This document shows positions 1 to 9,248 of a stretch of 40,369 nucleotides of DNA, one piece after another. Source of the DNA: Bacteroidota bacterium (lineage in GTDB: Bacteria > Bacteroidota > Bacteroidia > 2-12-FULL-35-15); assembly GCA_947476185.1 (NCBI GenBank), contig CANJPX010000027.1, positions 1 through 40,369 on the forward strand. The letters run 5' to 3'. Each line of letters begins with the position of its first letter. Position 1 is the first letter of the stretch. Position numbers and translations under genes: made by a program. The notes beneath the pieces were generated by a model. That model made no database searches and had not been told where the DNA came from. It saw nothing but the letters and a program-made list of their open reading frames with translations.

Positions 1-729
1 CTTAAACATCCTGCTGCAGAAGATACGGTCACAGAATATGTACCAGTTGCAGCTATTGTCACAGAAGGAATTGAAGGGTTTTGAATCGTAGATGTAAACG
101 TATTTGGACCGGTCCAGCTGTATGTCGGTTCGATGGATGTCGTTGATAAATTTAACGTTGTTCCCGAACAAACTGGTGTAGTTCCATTTACTATTGGTGT
201 AGCAGGAGTCGGATTAACAATAATATTTATAGTCCCCGGCAAACTTAAACATCCTGCTGCAGAAGTAACAGTCACAGAATATGTACCAGTTGCAGCCGAT
301 GTTGCAGAAGGAATTGAAGGGTTTTGAAGTGATGATGTAAATGCATTTGGACCGGTCCAACTGTATGTTGGTTCGATGGATGTAGTTGACAAATTTAATG
401 TTGTTCCTTCACAAATTGGTGTACTTCCTGTTGCTATTGGTGTAGCAGGAGTAGGGTTTATTGTAACGGTTGTTAATACAGGAGTTCCAACACATCCCGC
501 CAAGGTTATTGTAACTGTGTATATTCCTGAATTCGCAACTGTAGCTAATGGTATGGCCGGATTTTGAAGTGAAGAGACAAATCCTCCAGGGCCTGTCCAG
601 CTATAGGTTGCACCAACTGTACTAGGCAGGCAACTTAAAGATAAATTGTTCCCAGAACAAATGGGTCCGTTATTGCTTGCTGTTAATGCAGGAACAATGG
701 TTTGCAGAACAACCACTGTATCCGTGCTG
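1..729 (-). repeat. Three tandem 243-base (81-codon) Ig-like repeat units
   Basis: Units lie at about 1-243, 244-486 and 487-729. The first two are very similar at nucleotide level: the blocks starting cttaaacatcctgctgcaga at 1 and 244 are identical over that stretch, and long matches continue through the unit. The third is clearly more diverged. The units encode Ig-like modules of the secreted protein and probably continue beyond the left edge. Confidence 0.85.
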
Positions 730-1625
730 GAAAGAGCGGCACCACATCCTGAGGTTCCTGTTATGGAAGCATAATAGAAAGTGCTAGGTTGACCTGCAGG
801 GGGTGTTACTGTTATTGGAGAACCTGTTCCTACGAATGTATTAGAAGGCAAAACATACCAATTGATAGTATATGTAGCTATTCCATTTGGAGTAAAACGT
901 TTTGTTTCATTGGTTGTGACCCATTGTGTATTGTTTCTTCCAGGAACTATTGCAGCTGCTGTTCCTGTAGCATTGTGTAAGCCATGAACAGCATTTCCGC
1001 TATTCCAAGAAGTACATAAAGGTTTATTTGCTATTCGCGTTTCTATAATATTCGTAGATTCAAATATTGTAATCTGGCTAGAATATAATGATCCACAAGA
1101 AAACATAGGAACATTGCGCCATGAAACTGAAAGTCGTCTGTTGGGTGCAACACCGTATAATGCATATTTTATAGTTCCACCAACTCCTGGATTAATATCT
1201 TGCCATGCACCCATGATTGTATTTCTTGGAGCATTTCCTGTTGCGTTTGGAATAGTTGTAGTCACCCAAGTAGATGTTTCACCCGCTTGAAATCCTAACC
1301 AATTATTCGAACCGATAATAAATTGAGTATAAGAATTACCGTAAAAACAGAACGTAAATCCAATAGGCAGCAACCCTGATTGAGAATCATCCGAAAGGGT
1401 TACAGCAGTTCCTGCTGTATAAGAATCAGGACTATAAGCAACTGTGCTTATTGCATAACTGGTAGTAGGCAAACTACCCGGGCCACCAGGCGTCACTATA
1501 GCTGTTAAGTTGGCGCTCCCGCCTGAACATATTGTTTGTGTTTCGGGAGAAGCATCAACAATTTGAGAATAACATACGCCTATTTTTAAAAGAAAAATTA
1601 AGGCAAAAATTGATTTTTTTTTCAT
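1..1625 (-). CDS. Large secreted protein with Ig-like repeats (C-terminus outside window)
   Basis: An open frame runs without stop from an ATG at 1625 to the left edge, about 541 codons, so the 3' end is missing. The product starts with MKKK and a hydrophobic stretch ending near CYSQ, a signal peptide. A domain of about 270 residues follows, rich in aromatic and Thr/Ser residues (motifs such as NNWLGFQAG and MGAWQDINPG), resembling the N-terminal part of many Bacteroidota surface proteins. Then come Ig-like modules of 81 residues, each with an ICSG or VCSG segment, a YSWTGP motif and a GCL/GCV segment. Proteins of this build usually end in a gliding-motility or T9SS sorting domain, but that end is not visible here. 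The specific function is unknown; adhesion or surface display is an inference. Confidence 0.85.
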   Translation of the reverse strand, partial: MKKKSIFALIFLLKIGVCYSQIVDASPETQTICSGGSANLTAIVTPGGPGSLPTTSYAISTVAYSPDSYTAGTAVTLSDDSQSGLLPIGFTFCFYGNSYTQFIIGSNNWLGFQAGETSTWVTTTIPNATGNAPRNTIMGAWQDINPGVGGTIKYALYGVAPNRRLSVSWRNVPMFSCGSLYSSQITIFESTNIIETRIANKPLCTSWNSGNAVHGLHNATGTAAAIVPGRNNTQWVTTNETKRFTPNGIATYTINWYVLPSNTFVGTGSPITVTPPAGQPSTFYYASITGTSGCGAALSSTDTVVVLQTIVPALTASNNGPICSGNNLSLSCLPSTVGATYSWTGPGGFVSSLQNPAIPLATVANSGIYTVTITLAGCVGTPVLTTVTINPTPATPIATGSTPICEGTTLNLSTTSIEPTYSWTGPNAFTSSLQNPSIPSATSAATGTYSVTVTSAAGCLSLPGTINIIVNPTPATPIVNGTTPVCSGTTLNLSTTSIEPTYSWTGPNTFTSTIQNPSIPSVTIAATGTYSVTVSSAAGCL

Positions 1626-1670
1626 GATAATCATTTACTGAAAAATTATTCAGGGAGGAGAGAGATTATC
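1626..1670 (-). promoter_or_regulatory. Nested inverted repeats in the leader of the Ig-repeat gene
   Basis: GATAATC at 1626-1632 and GATTATC at 1664-1670 are inverted copies that enclose a smaller CTGAA/TTCAG hairpin (1638-1642 and 1649-1653). The outer arm sits directly against the start codon. It could be an RNA structure controlling translation; in such AT-rich DNA chance is also possible. Confidence 0.25.
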
Positions 1671-1816
1671 CTTGAAATTTATTAACTACTTAGTAGATGT
1701 AAATTTACTCAAAAAGGTTGCACCAGAATTGATTCGAAAAAAAAATAAAAAAAACACATAAATTTATCGATGAACGAGCTTTAGCTGTCGTTAAGCGGAA
1801 TTCAAAGGGGTGGAAA

Positions 1817-2587
1817 TTATATTTTTTTCAAAAAACAAGCCTTTATCCAGCCAACATTTCCATTGGCAATTTTTATTTCTGTCCAGATACCCTGATCTTG
1901 TGTTATCACTGCTTTGGTGCCTTCATGCAAAATAAATAATTTTGTCCCCTTTTCATTTGGAGAGCCTGTTACTGTTGCAGTAGGAGCAGTGATAATTGCC
2001 TCAACGGAGTTAATAGTTTGTTCATTTTTTTGTTGTGCAATAAAAAACAGAATGATGGTGATTATAAAAAAGATGCATCCACCAAAGAATCCCAGTTTTT
2101 TAGATCTATTGTTAAATGTCAGAAAATATACACTGATAAGAAGTAAAGAAACAGTGAAACAAATAATACACAATGAGGACCAACCTTTTTCACTGAAAAT
2201 ATCAATGATTCCGCTTTTCCATTCAGTTAAAAATAATTTCGGTGCCGCTTCGATCTTATCTTCCGTTTTTTGATTTGCTAATTTTAGATTTGTCAGAAGG
2301 TCATCCTCCAGAGGATTTAATTTTTTTGCTCTTTCATAATTTAAAATTGCAAAGCCAATATTATTTGTTTTATAATAGGCATTGCCTAAATTATAGTACA
2401 ACTCGGCTGATGAAAAGTTATTATTCAGGATACTTTCATATTGTTTGATGGCTTTTTCATAATCGCCTTTGGCATAGCAGGCATTTGCACTGTCGAATGC
2501 AATTTTATTATCATTTGCCGCAGATGTCATGAATCTGAAACAGGAAATAATAATTAGAAATAATATTTTATGTTTAAGCAATTTCAT
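1817..2587 (-). CDS. batE: BatE: TPR protein with C-terminal SH3-like domain
   Basis: Last gene of the bat operon, about 256 residues. It has an N-terminal signal or anchor segment (LLKHKILFLIIIS), then a TPR region (about residues 25-95) with the pattern AxxCYAKGDYEKAIKQYE, two transmembrane segments near 135-155 and 165-185, and a C-terminal bacterial SH3-like domain ending in VGWIKACFLKKI. That is the usual BatE architecture. I chose the ATG at 2587; a TTG two codons upstream is also in frame. The start overlaps the end of batD by 14 bases, which suggests translational coupling. The protein is presumably anchored in the inner membrane with a periplasmic TPR part; the biochemical role is not established. 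Confidence 0.85.
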   Translation of the reverse strand: MKLLKHKILFLIIISCFRFMTSAANDNKIAFDSANACYAKGDYEKAIKQYESILNNNFSSAELYYNLGNAYYKTNNIGFAILNYERAKKLNPLEDDLLTNLKLANQKTEDKIEAAPKLFLTEWKSGIIDIFSEKGWSSLCIICFTVSLLLISVYFLTFNNRSKKLGFFGGCIFFIITIILFFIAQQKNEQTINSVEAIITAPTATVTGSPNEKGTKLFILHEGTKAVITQDQGIWTEIKIANGNVGWIKACFLKKI

Positions 2588-4379
2588 CTTCAATTTTTGT
2601 GATTAGTTCAACCGTATTGCTGAAAATGTTTTTTAGATCACCGGAAACAGATCCCGGAGCATAATGCGCAAATTCACAATTGTCCAAAGTGGAAAAGAGT
2701 TGCTTGATAGTAGCCTCCGTTACATTTCTATTTGTCAGTTTTTCTGATATATGTTCTTTATTAAGATTTGCTACCGGAATATTTAATTTATCACTTAAAT
2801 AACCATATAAGGCTTTGAAAATTTCAATATAAAATAATTCTTTGTTGTTGGATCTTAAATGTTGCTCAGCAATAGATAGCTTCTTTCTAGCCATTTTTGT
2901 TGCCTTCCGGCTTTTTACTGCAACGATGTCCTTGTTTTGTTCAATGCTCTTTCTCCGAATTGCTATTAATAATAGAAAAGCAAATAAAGGGCAGAATAAA
3001 AGTGAATAAAAAAGGATTGAGCCAAAAAAATACTCGTCTTTTTCTTTCAGTTTTGTAGAAATTTTTATGTATCGTATATCATTTCCTAAAACTTTCAGAT
3101 CCTCTTTTGCAGTTGACCCTCCAACGACTGTTGCGGCATTTCCTTCTCCCTTTTGAACGTGCAACTTAAAATCCGGTGATGGAAGAGTGATGTATTCCTT
3201 CTTTACAGGATCAAAATAACTGAAATTTATGGGGGCTATAGTATATTCACCTTCATGCCTTGGAATTATTAAGTAATCAAAGGTTTTTGTTCCACTTATG
3301 CCATTTTCATTTACACTGATATTTTCATTTGTCTTCGCATCGTACGTTTCGAAATCTTCAGGAAAGCTTACCTTAATGGGTTCAATTAATTTAATATTTC
3401 CTTTTCCTGAAAGTGATAGCGTAAAGTTTACAGCTTCATTTGCTTTTACTTTATCTTTTGATACTACAGCCTTATAGGTATAGTTTCCAACTGCTCCTGA
3501 AAATCCATCTGGTTTTCCTTCTTCGGGTAAAGCTTGCACATCAATAGTAATTGGCAAACTTTTTAATGGATACAATATTTCTTCATCCGGTACTCCGAAA
3601 AATTGTTCCTGGATGTTACGTGGTTTCCGGTTTGATCTTTGTCGGACAATACATTCAATTTCAAAAGGGTCGATCACGAGTTTCCCGGTGTGCTGCGGTA
3701 TCAGATAGGTTTTGTAAATTTCACCGACAATGTAAGTCACTCCATCGATCGTTTCATGTTTCTGACTTGTTTCTTTTTTATCTTTTATATCTTGAACAAA
3801 AAATCCTGCATAGCTTGGTAATTTCGAGAAGTTACGCATTTGCATTTCTACTCTGGTGTATACCTTGAAAGTAACATCGATCACTTCACCTAAGTATACC
3901 TTTGATTTATTTACAACTGTTCTGACGAAAATATTATTACCGGCTTCCTGACTTGTAGGTTTCGTTGTATTTTGTCCCACTGAACTATTGCCCTGATTTC
4001 CGTTGCTGGCTTTTCCTTTCGAAACTTCAATTATTACCGGGTTAGATTGAATTGTTTTCCCTGCTGAAATTGCTGTTGCTGATCCTATAGAAAGTTTGCC
4101 TTCTTTTTTTGCGATCAAAACATACGTAAGAGATGAGGATTGAGTTACCGCACCATTGGTAATAGAAGTACTCGACGATTGAAAAGGCCCTTCAGAAATT
4201 TCAAAATCCGATAATGGTGGTAATTTAAAATTAGACCCTGTTCCATTTAATGAAAATTGAATTTGAAATGGCTCGCCCACAGCGACTTTGTTTGAACTAA
4301 CTGTGGTTGTTAGCTTCTGCGCCAACAAGAAATTTGTCAGAAATAAAAGATAAAATAATATGTGAATTGTTTTTTTCAT
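2574..4379 (-). CDS. batD: BatD: periplasmic beta-domain protein with one membrane anchor
   Basis: 601 residues, a normal BatD length. The signal peptide (MKKTIHILFYLLFLTNFLLA) is followed by a long beta-rich periplasmic part with repeated features such as KVAVGEPFQIQFSLNG and KVYLGEVIDVTFKVYTR. A transmembrane helix lies near 450-474, and a cytoplasmic tail of about 125 residues contains a helical ALYGYLSDKLN segment. This matches the BatD (oxygen tolerance) family. It sits between batC (39 bases before it) and batE (overlapping). It probably docks with the VWA proteins BatA and BatB, which is an inference from operon conservation. Confidence 0.9.
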   Translation of the reverse strand: MKKTIHILFYLLFLTNFLLAQKLTTTVSSNKVAVGEPFQIQFSLNGTGSNFKLPPLSDFEISEGPFQSSSTSITNGAVTQSSSLTYVLIAKKEGKLSIGSATAISAGKTIQSNPVIIEVSKGKASNGNQGNSSVGQNTTKPTSQEAGNNIFVRTVVNKSKVYLGEVIDVTFKVYTRVEMQMRNFSKLPSYAGFFVQDIKDKKETSQKHETIDGVTYIVGEIYKTYLIPQHTGKLVIDPFEIECIVRQRSNRKPRNIQEQFFGVPDEEILYPLKSLPITIDVQALPEEGKPDGFSGAVGNYTYKAVVSKDKVKANEAVNFTLSLSGKGNIKLIEPIKVSFPEDFETYDAKTNENISVNENGISGTKTFDYLIIPRHEGEYTIAPINFSYFDPVKKEYITLPSPDFKLHVQKGEGNAATVVGGSTAKEDLKVLGNDIRYIKISTKLKEKDEYFFGSILFYSLLFCPLFAFLLLIAIRRKSIEQNKDIVAVKSRKATKMARKKLSIAEQHLRSNNKELFYIEIFKALYGYLSDKLNIPVANLNKEHISEKLTNRNVTEATIKQLFSTLDNCEFAHYAPGSVSGDLKNIFSNTVELITKIEDEIA

Positions 4380-4418
4380 TAAGAAACATTAAAATAATGT
4401 CCAATTTTTCATTTAAAT

Positions 4419-5180
4419 CTACCAGTCTTTTTCAATCTTAACTTTTGAACCTTGAACTTTCCCTTTTTTCATCTTTTCCTGAAGATTTTTTTCATCGTTC
4501 TGCAAGGCTTCTAATAAACGTTTTGCATCTTCTTTCGACATTTGATTTTTTTGCTGTTCCTCTTTTTCTTTGTCCTGTTTGTCTTTATCCTGTTTCTCTT
4601 TGTCCTTCTTGTTTTGATCTTCTTTGTCCTTTTTTTCCTTCTTCTCGTCTTTCTTATCCTTTTTGTCGTCCTTCTTATCGTCTTTTTTGTCTTTGTTCTT
4701 TTGTTGTTGCTGTTGTTGTTTTAAAAATTGTTGAGCGTAAGCCAGATTGTATTGTGTGTCTTTATCATCAGGATTGTTTTTCAAAGCATTTTTATATGCA
4801 TCAACACTTTCCTGATATTTTTTTGACTTTAGTAATGAATTGCCTAAATTATGAAATGCTTTTGCCAGTGTATCTTTTGATGTTGCACTATGTGTCAATA
4901 ACTGAAACTGACTGGCAGCCTCTTCATATTTTCCTTGTTTGTAATAAGCATCGCCTAAATTAAAAGAACCTTTATAAGAATCTTTATTTTTGTTCAATGC
5001 CTTGCTGTATTCTTTTTCGGCATTATTATAATCTGATTTTTTATACAGTTCGTTGCCATCTTTGATATGCTTTTTTTCTGATTGTGCATAGAACAGAGAA
5101 GGCAAAATCATAGTTAACAAAAACAAAATGGTTTTTGATCTATTGGTATTCAAAAATAAAATTGATCTATTTTTTTTCAT
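4419..5180 (-). CDS. batC: BatC: TPR protein with highly charged Lys/Asp tail
   Basis: About 253 residues. A hydrophobic N-terminal segment (TILFLLTMILPSLFYAQ) is a signal peptide. Three to four TPR units follow (about 33-150, motifs such as GNELYKKSDYNNAEKEYSKAL and LGNSLLKSKKYQESVDAYKNAL). A poly-Gln run then leads into a tail of about 60 residues made almost only of Lys, Asp, Glu and Gln, and a short end with KRLLEALQNDEKNLQ. The preferred start is the ATG at 5180; the frame has a TTG at 5186. The start overlaps batB by 14 bases. TPR domains suggest a scaffold for the Bat complex. Confidence 0.87.
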   Translation of the reverse strand: MKKNRSILFLNTNRSKTILFLLTMILPSLFYAQSEKKHIKDGNELYKKSDYNNAEKEYSKALNKNKDSYKGSFNLGDAYYKQGKYEEAASQFQLLTHSATSKDTLAKAFHNLGNSLLKSKKYQESVDAYKNALKNNPDDKDTQYNLAYAQQFLKQQQQQQKNKDKKDDKKDDKKDKKDEKKEKKDKEDQNKKDKEKQDKDKQDKEKEEQQKNQMSKEDAKRLLEALQNDEKNLQEKMKKGKVQGSKVKIEKDW

Positions 5181-6207
5181 TTCCAAATAAATTCAATCGT
5201 TGGTATAGCTTGCTTTTACGCTCAGTTAAGAGTGTTTCAATTAATAACAAAAGGAATGCAATGGCAATGAACCATTGAAAGCGGTCTTCATAATCGCTGT
5301 ACATTTTACTGTCAAATTGTTTTTTTTCTAACTTTTCAAGGGCGTCCATGATATTATTCAATCCGGTATCAGAATTTGATGCACGCACATAAATACCATT
5401 TCCTGCTCTAGCTATTTCCTGTAACATCGGTTCATTTAATTTTGTCACAATTGTGTTACCTTCTTTATCTTTTCTAAAACCCTCACGAACAGTTCCTTTG
5501 TATAACGGAATTGGTGCACCTTCAGCGGATCCCATTCCTATCGTATGAATGGTTATTCCTTTTTCAACTGCTTCTTCTGCGGCATTTGTTGCATCTTCTT
5601 CATGATCTTCACCATCAGTAATGATCACAATGGCTTTGTTCTTTCCTTCATCTTTTCCAAAGGATGTCATGGCCATATGGATAGCTTTTCCAATGTCTGT
5701 GCCCTGAGTTGGGATCAAATCCGTACTTATACTTTCTAGGAATAATTTTGCAGCAGAATAATCTGTCGTGATAGGAAGCTGAACGTATGCCTCTCCGCCA
5801 AATACAATTATTCCAATCCTGTCGCCTTCCAGTTTATCAATTAATTTCGAAAGCGCCTGTTTTGATTTTTCCAACCGGTTGGGTTGAAGATCTTCGGCTT
5901 TCATACTGTTCGATACATCCAGGCAGATCATCAGATCTGCTCCCTTGCGTTTTACTTCTTCTAATTTGGTGCCTACCTGAGGATTTATCAATCCGATAAT
6001 TAAAAATGTAAAAGCAAGTATATATAAAGACGATTTGAAGATCCGCTTAGGCTTTGATAGATCTGGAAATAGATGTTGGATTATGGTGATATCACCAAAA
6101 GCATGAAGCGATTTTTTTCGCCATTTGCTTACCAGCCAAATAACCAAAATAAATATTGGAATTAGGCCAAATGCGTATATGAAATATGTATTTTCTAATT
6201 GAAACAC
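5167..6207 (-). CDS. batB: BatB: membrane-anchored von Willebrand factor A protein
   Basis: 346 residues with the usual BatB layout: an N-terminal helix (about 8-26), a second helix (about 61-76), a VWA domain and a C-terminal helix near 312-325. The MIDAS metal site is intact: DVSNS at 97-101, a Thr in PITTD, and the Asp of ITDGED. The only sensible start is GTG at 6207, because the encoded MFQLENTYFIYAF matches the typical BatB beginning. It lies one base after the batA stop, so translation is probably coupled. VWA domains bind protein partners through a divalent cation; the ligand here is unknown. Confidence 0.92.
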   Translation of the reverse strand: MFQLENTYFIYAFGLIPIFILVIWLVSKWRKKSLHAFGDITIIQHLFPDLSKPKRIFKSSLYILAFTFLIIGLINPQVGTKLEEVKRKGADLMICLDVSNSMKAEDLQPNRLEKSKQALSKLIDKLEGDRIGIIVFGGEAYVQLPITTDYSAAKLFLESISTDLIPTQGTDIGKAIHMAMTSFGKDEGKNKAIVIITDGEDHEEDATNAAEEAVEKGITIHTIGMGSAEGAPIPLYKGTVREGFRKDKEGNTIVTKLNEPMLQEIARAGNGIYVRASNSDTGLNNIMDALEKLEKKQFDSKMYSDYEDRFQWFIAIAFLLLLIETLLTERKSKLYQRLNLFGNEKK

Positions 6208-6208
6208 G

Positions 6209-7219
6209 TTATGGTATACTTTTAAAGATTGTATTTTTTAATATAAATTCGAGCAACAATAATAGTCCTGCTGCAATAGCAAATGGTAAATAATGCTCCG
6301 ATTTGTTTGTGAAATTTTTCTCCTCAAAAATTGTTTTTTCCAATCTATCAATTTCCTTATATATCTCTTTTAGTTTTTCATTATCAGTAGCTCTGAAATA
6401 TTTTCCACCTGTCATGTTTGCAATATCAGTCATTGTTTTTTCGTCAATTACAACATCAGCATATTCGTATGCATAACTTCCATCAGGATATATTCCTGCA
6501 AAAGAAAGTGCTTTCCCGGTGGTACCTAATCCGATGGTGTATACTCTTACCCCATATGCTTTGGCAATTTCTGCTGCTGTTATCGGCGCAACTGATCCCT
6601 GATTGTTTACCCCATCAGTAAGAAGGATCACAACTTTGCTTTTTGCTTTACTGTCTTTTACTCTTGAAACGGATGTGGCTAATCCATTTCCAATTGCTGT
6701 ACCATCGGCAAGCATTCCTAATTTTATCCCGGAAAATAAATTTTTAATGACCGCATGGTCTGAAGTGAGCGGGCATTGCGTGAAGCTTTCTCCACTGAAT
6801 ATCACCAATCCTATCCTGTCATTTGGACGACTATCAATAAAATTTGTAGCCAATTCTTCCGCCGCTTCCAATCTGTTTGGCTTAAAATCCTTAGCTAACA
6901 TACTCGAGGATATATCCAAAGCCATTACAATATCAATGCCTTCTGTTTTTACATTCTTAAAACTTGAACGAGATTGCGGACGCATCAATACAAGTATCAA
7001 TAGAGCTAAAACTGCGATTCTTATTATTATTAAAATATGTCTGAAGTATTGTTTGAATGTTGGTTTTAATTTTTCAAATCCAGAAAATGAAGAAATTTTG
7101 ACTTCTGCATTCATTGTTTTGTTTTTGAAGATATACCAAATAATAACCACAGGAATTACAAGGAATAACCATCGTAATTCTTTGTTTGCAAAAGTGATAT
7201 CGTTAAAAAATTCAAACAT
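6209..7219 (-). CDS. batA: BatA: membrane-anchored von Willebrand factor A protein
   Basis: 336 residues. Two N-terminal hydrophobic helices (about 17-30 and 61-79), a VWA domain with DISSS at 102-106, the Thr of PLTSD and the Asp of LLTDGVNN, and a C-terminal helix followed by a short tail. All MIDAS positions are present. It shares its layout with BatB and is followed by it after one base. The ATG at 7219 is the clear start. As in other bat operons, it follows moxR and a DUF58 gene, so its chaperoning or activation by the MoxR ATPase is the likely theme. Confidence 0.92.
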   Translation of the reverse strand: MFEFFNDITFANKELRWLFLVIPVVIIWYIFKNKTMNAEVKISSFSGFEKLKPTFKQYFRHILIIIRIAVLALLILVLMRPQSRSSFKNVKTEGIDIVMALDISSSMLAKDFKPNRLEAAEELATNFIDSRPNDRIGLVIFSGESFTQCPLTSDHAVIKNLFSGIKLGMLADGTAIGNGLATSVSRVKDSKAKSKVVILLTDGVNNQGSVAPITAAEIAKAYGVRVYTIGLGTTGKALSFAGIYPDGSYAYEYADVVIDEKTMTDIANMTGGKYFRATDNEKLKEIYKEIDRLEKTIFEEKNFTNKSEHYLPFAIAAGLLLLLEFILKNTIFKSIP

Positions 7220-7260
7220 TATAATTTTTTCTAAAATAAATATTGTTTACAAAATGTTTT

Positions 7261-8259
7261 TTAATTGGCTACTTTCTTTTCTCCTTCTTTACTTTCTTCC
7301 CTTTTTGTTCCATTTACAAAATCGTAACAATTAGTAAGGCTCGTTTCATTTTCATTCGGCAAGGGTTGTTCTTTTGCAAACTTTACAAGATCGGCTAGGA
7401 TCAATACTTGTTTTAGTTTCGTTTTGCTTTCGTCATCAATGGCAATGTTTCTGAAGCCAAATAAGATTTCATCAGTTGTTAGTTCCTGAGCCTGTATCTT
7501 AAAACGATTCTCGATGTATTCGCGAATGATATCAGTAAGTTGGCTATGATAAAGTTTTAATTTACCTTCTTGCCATAATTTTTCATTCTTAAGTTTTTCT
7601 AATTTCTCAAAAGCAATTATGTGTGCCGGAATTTTAGGAATTTCAACAATTACCATCGGAGGTTTAACTTTTCTGGTATACCTGAAAATTAAAAAAAGTA
7701 TTATTAGTGCTGCCAACGCACCAAGACTGACCCAAACTACGATCATGTTATCTTTCAACCAATCGATCCAGGTATAGGCGACTTCATACGGAACCTTTAT
7801 ATCTTTGATCGCTTTCGTTGTGTCAACTGCAATTGTATTTACTTGTAATAATAGCGGTTCGGTAAAGATCCCATTTGTGTCAGTACCGATAAATTTAAAA
7901 GGTGGTATGGCCCAATATCCTGAATCGAACGATGTAATGTTTATTGTTTTTGTCTGTGTAAATAAGTACGGGTCATTTTTATCAATAGTAGTATCTGTTT
8001 TACTCTGACTAACGACTTCAATCTCTTTTCTGATTGTGTCAGTGATTTCAGGCCAACTGATCTTTATTTGCTTTCCATTGTCAACACGGTATTGAATACT
8101 CAATTCTAATTTTACCTGTTGTCCGATTTGAATTATACTGCTATCAAGTTTTGCTGTGGCTTTTATTTTTTGTGCAATTGAAGTTGAATTAAAACATAAC
8201 AATGCAACAAACAGCATTGCTGTTTTTAAGATTTTATGATATGTTTTTATTAAGTTCAT
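7261..8259 (-). CDS. Bat-operon membrane protein, BatD/DUF4381-like
   Basis: 332 residues: signal peptide (ending near STSIAQ), an extracytoplasmic beta-rich domain of about 150 residues (ATAKLDSSIIQIGQQVKLEL), one transmembrane helix (about 172-193) and a cytoplasmic helical part with YIENRFKIQAQELTTDEILF. That helical part resembles the tails of BatD and of DUF4381 proteins. It lies between the DUF58 gene and batA, where Bacteroidota bat operons commonly carry such a gene. The last 20 residues are rich in Lys and Glu. Role in the Bat complex is inferred from position only. Confidence 0.75.
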   Translation of the reverse strand: MNLIKTYHKILKTAMLFVALLCFNSTSIAQKIKATAKLDSSIIQIGQQVKLELSIQYRVDNGKQIKISWPEITDTIRKEIEVVSQSKTDTTIDKNDPYLFTQTKTINITSFDSGYWAIPPFKFIGTDTNGIFTEPLLLQVNTIAVDTTKAIKDIKVPYEVAYTWIDWLKDNMIVVWVSLGALAALIILFLIFRYTRKVKPPMVIVEIPKIPAHIIAFEKLEKLKNEKLWQEGKLKLYHSQLTDIIREYIENRFKIQAQELTTDEILFGFRNIAIDDESKTKLKQVLILADLVKFAKEQPLPNENETSLTNCYDFVNGTKREESKEGEKKVAN

Positions 8260-8294
8260 TTTTATGCTAATTCCGATTTGTAAATTGCATTCCT

Positions 8295-9158
8295 TTATCT
8301 TCTTTTAAATAAATTCGTCAAAGGTGGGATATATGATTCTACTGTATTGATGTTCGCTGAATCAACGCCACTTTTATTAAATATCTCTTTCAAATTCGCA
8401 TCATTTCTTTTAGCATTTGCTGCAAAAAGGATTCTTGTATTCTTGTCGGATGTGTCTACCCATTTTATTTCTCCGGTTTCGGCATCCATAAGTTTGATCA
8501 GCCCGACATTTGGTAATTCCTGCTCTCTTTTATCCAGGATACGCAACGCTATCATATCATGTTTTTTGCTTGCAATTTTTAAAGCATCAACAAAATTCAC
8601 ATCCATAAAATCAGAAATAATGAAAGCAATACTTCTTTTTTTGATCACATTCGTCAAATATTTTAAAGCAAGTTCAATATTTGTTTTTTTATTTTCAGGT
8701 GTAAATTCGATCAAGTCACGGATAATCCTTAATACATGACTTTTACCTTTTTTTGGTGGAATGAATTTCTCGATCTTATCTGTGAAAAATATGACACCAA
8801 TCTTATCATTATTTTGTATCGAAGAGAATGATAATACAGCGCATAATTCAGTGATCAGATCTTGTTTTAATTGTTTTTGTGTTCCAAACTCTCCGGAAGC
8901 ACTGATATCTACAAGAAGCATTACAGTCATTTCTCGCTCTTCTTCAAAAACTTTTACAAAAGGCGTGTTGAATCTGGCGGTCACATTCCAGTCGATGGTG
9001 CGTATATCATCACCGGGTTGGTATTCACGAACTTCACTAAAGGTCATACCTCTTCCCTTAAAAGCACTGTGATATTCTCCTGAAAAAATTTGATTGGAGA
9101 GTCCCCGTGTTTTTATTTCAATCTTTCGTACTTTTTTTAGCAGCTCTGCTGTTTCCAT
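8295..9158 (-). CDS. DUF58 domain protein (VWA-like)
   Basis: 287 residues. The family signature is clear: YQPGDDIRTIDWNVTAR (about 46-62), followed by a VWA-type metal site beginning DISAS at 84-88. No transmembrane segment is seen, so the protein is probably cytoplasmic and membrane-associated through partners. DUF58 genes almost always sit directly after moxR, as here (90 bases downstream). The family is thought to work with the MoxR ATPase, but its reaction is unknown. Confidence 0.9.
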   Translation of the reverse strand: METAELLKKVRKIEIKTRGLSNQIFSGEYHSAFKGRGMTFSEVREYQPGDDIRTIDWNVTARFNTPFVKVFEEEREMTVMLLVDISASGEFGTQKQLKQDLITELCAVLSFSSIQNNDKIGVIFFTDKIEKFIPPKKGKSHVLRIIRDLIEFTPENKKTNIELALKYLTNVIKKRSIAFIISDFMDVNFVDALKIASKKHDMIALRILDKREQELPNVGLIKLMDAETGEIKWVDTSDKNTRILFAANAKRNDANLKEIFNKSGVDSANINTVESYIPPLTNLFKRR

Positions 9159-9248
9159 TGATCAATTTGAAAATATGTCAATTTGAAAATTTTTAAATTA
9201 GTATAAGTAATGAGTTTTTTTACAAGTTCATTCCTGAATTTCAAAATG

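Noticed and set aside
1..729. Regular repeats as a CRISPR array
   Set aside because: The units are 243 bases, in frame and coding for Ig-like modules, without short identical repeats and unique spacers.
4542..4724. A plus-strand frame coding an almost pure Leu/Phe/Val hydrophobic protein
   Set aside because: It is the complement of the Lys/Asp codon run in the batC tail; the composition is a direct mirror of it.
6603..7334. A 243-codon plus-strand frame
   Set aside because: It lies antisense to batA and its upstream neighbour, which have clear VWA domain motifs; no domain is seen in the antisense product.
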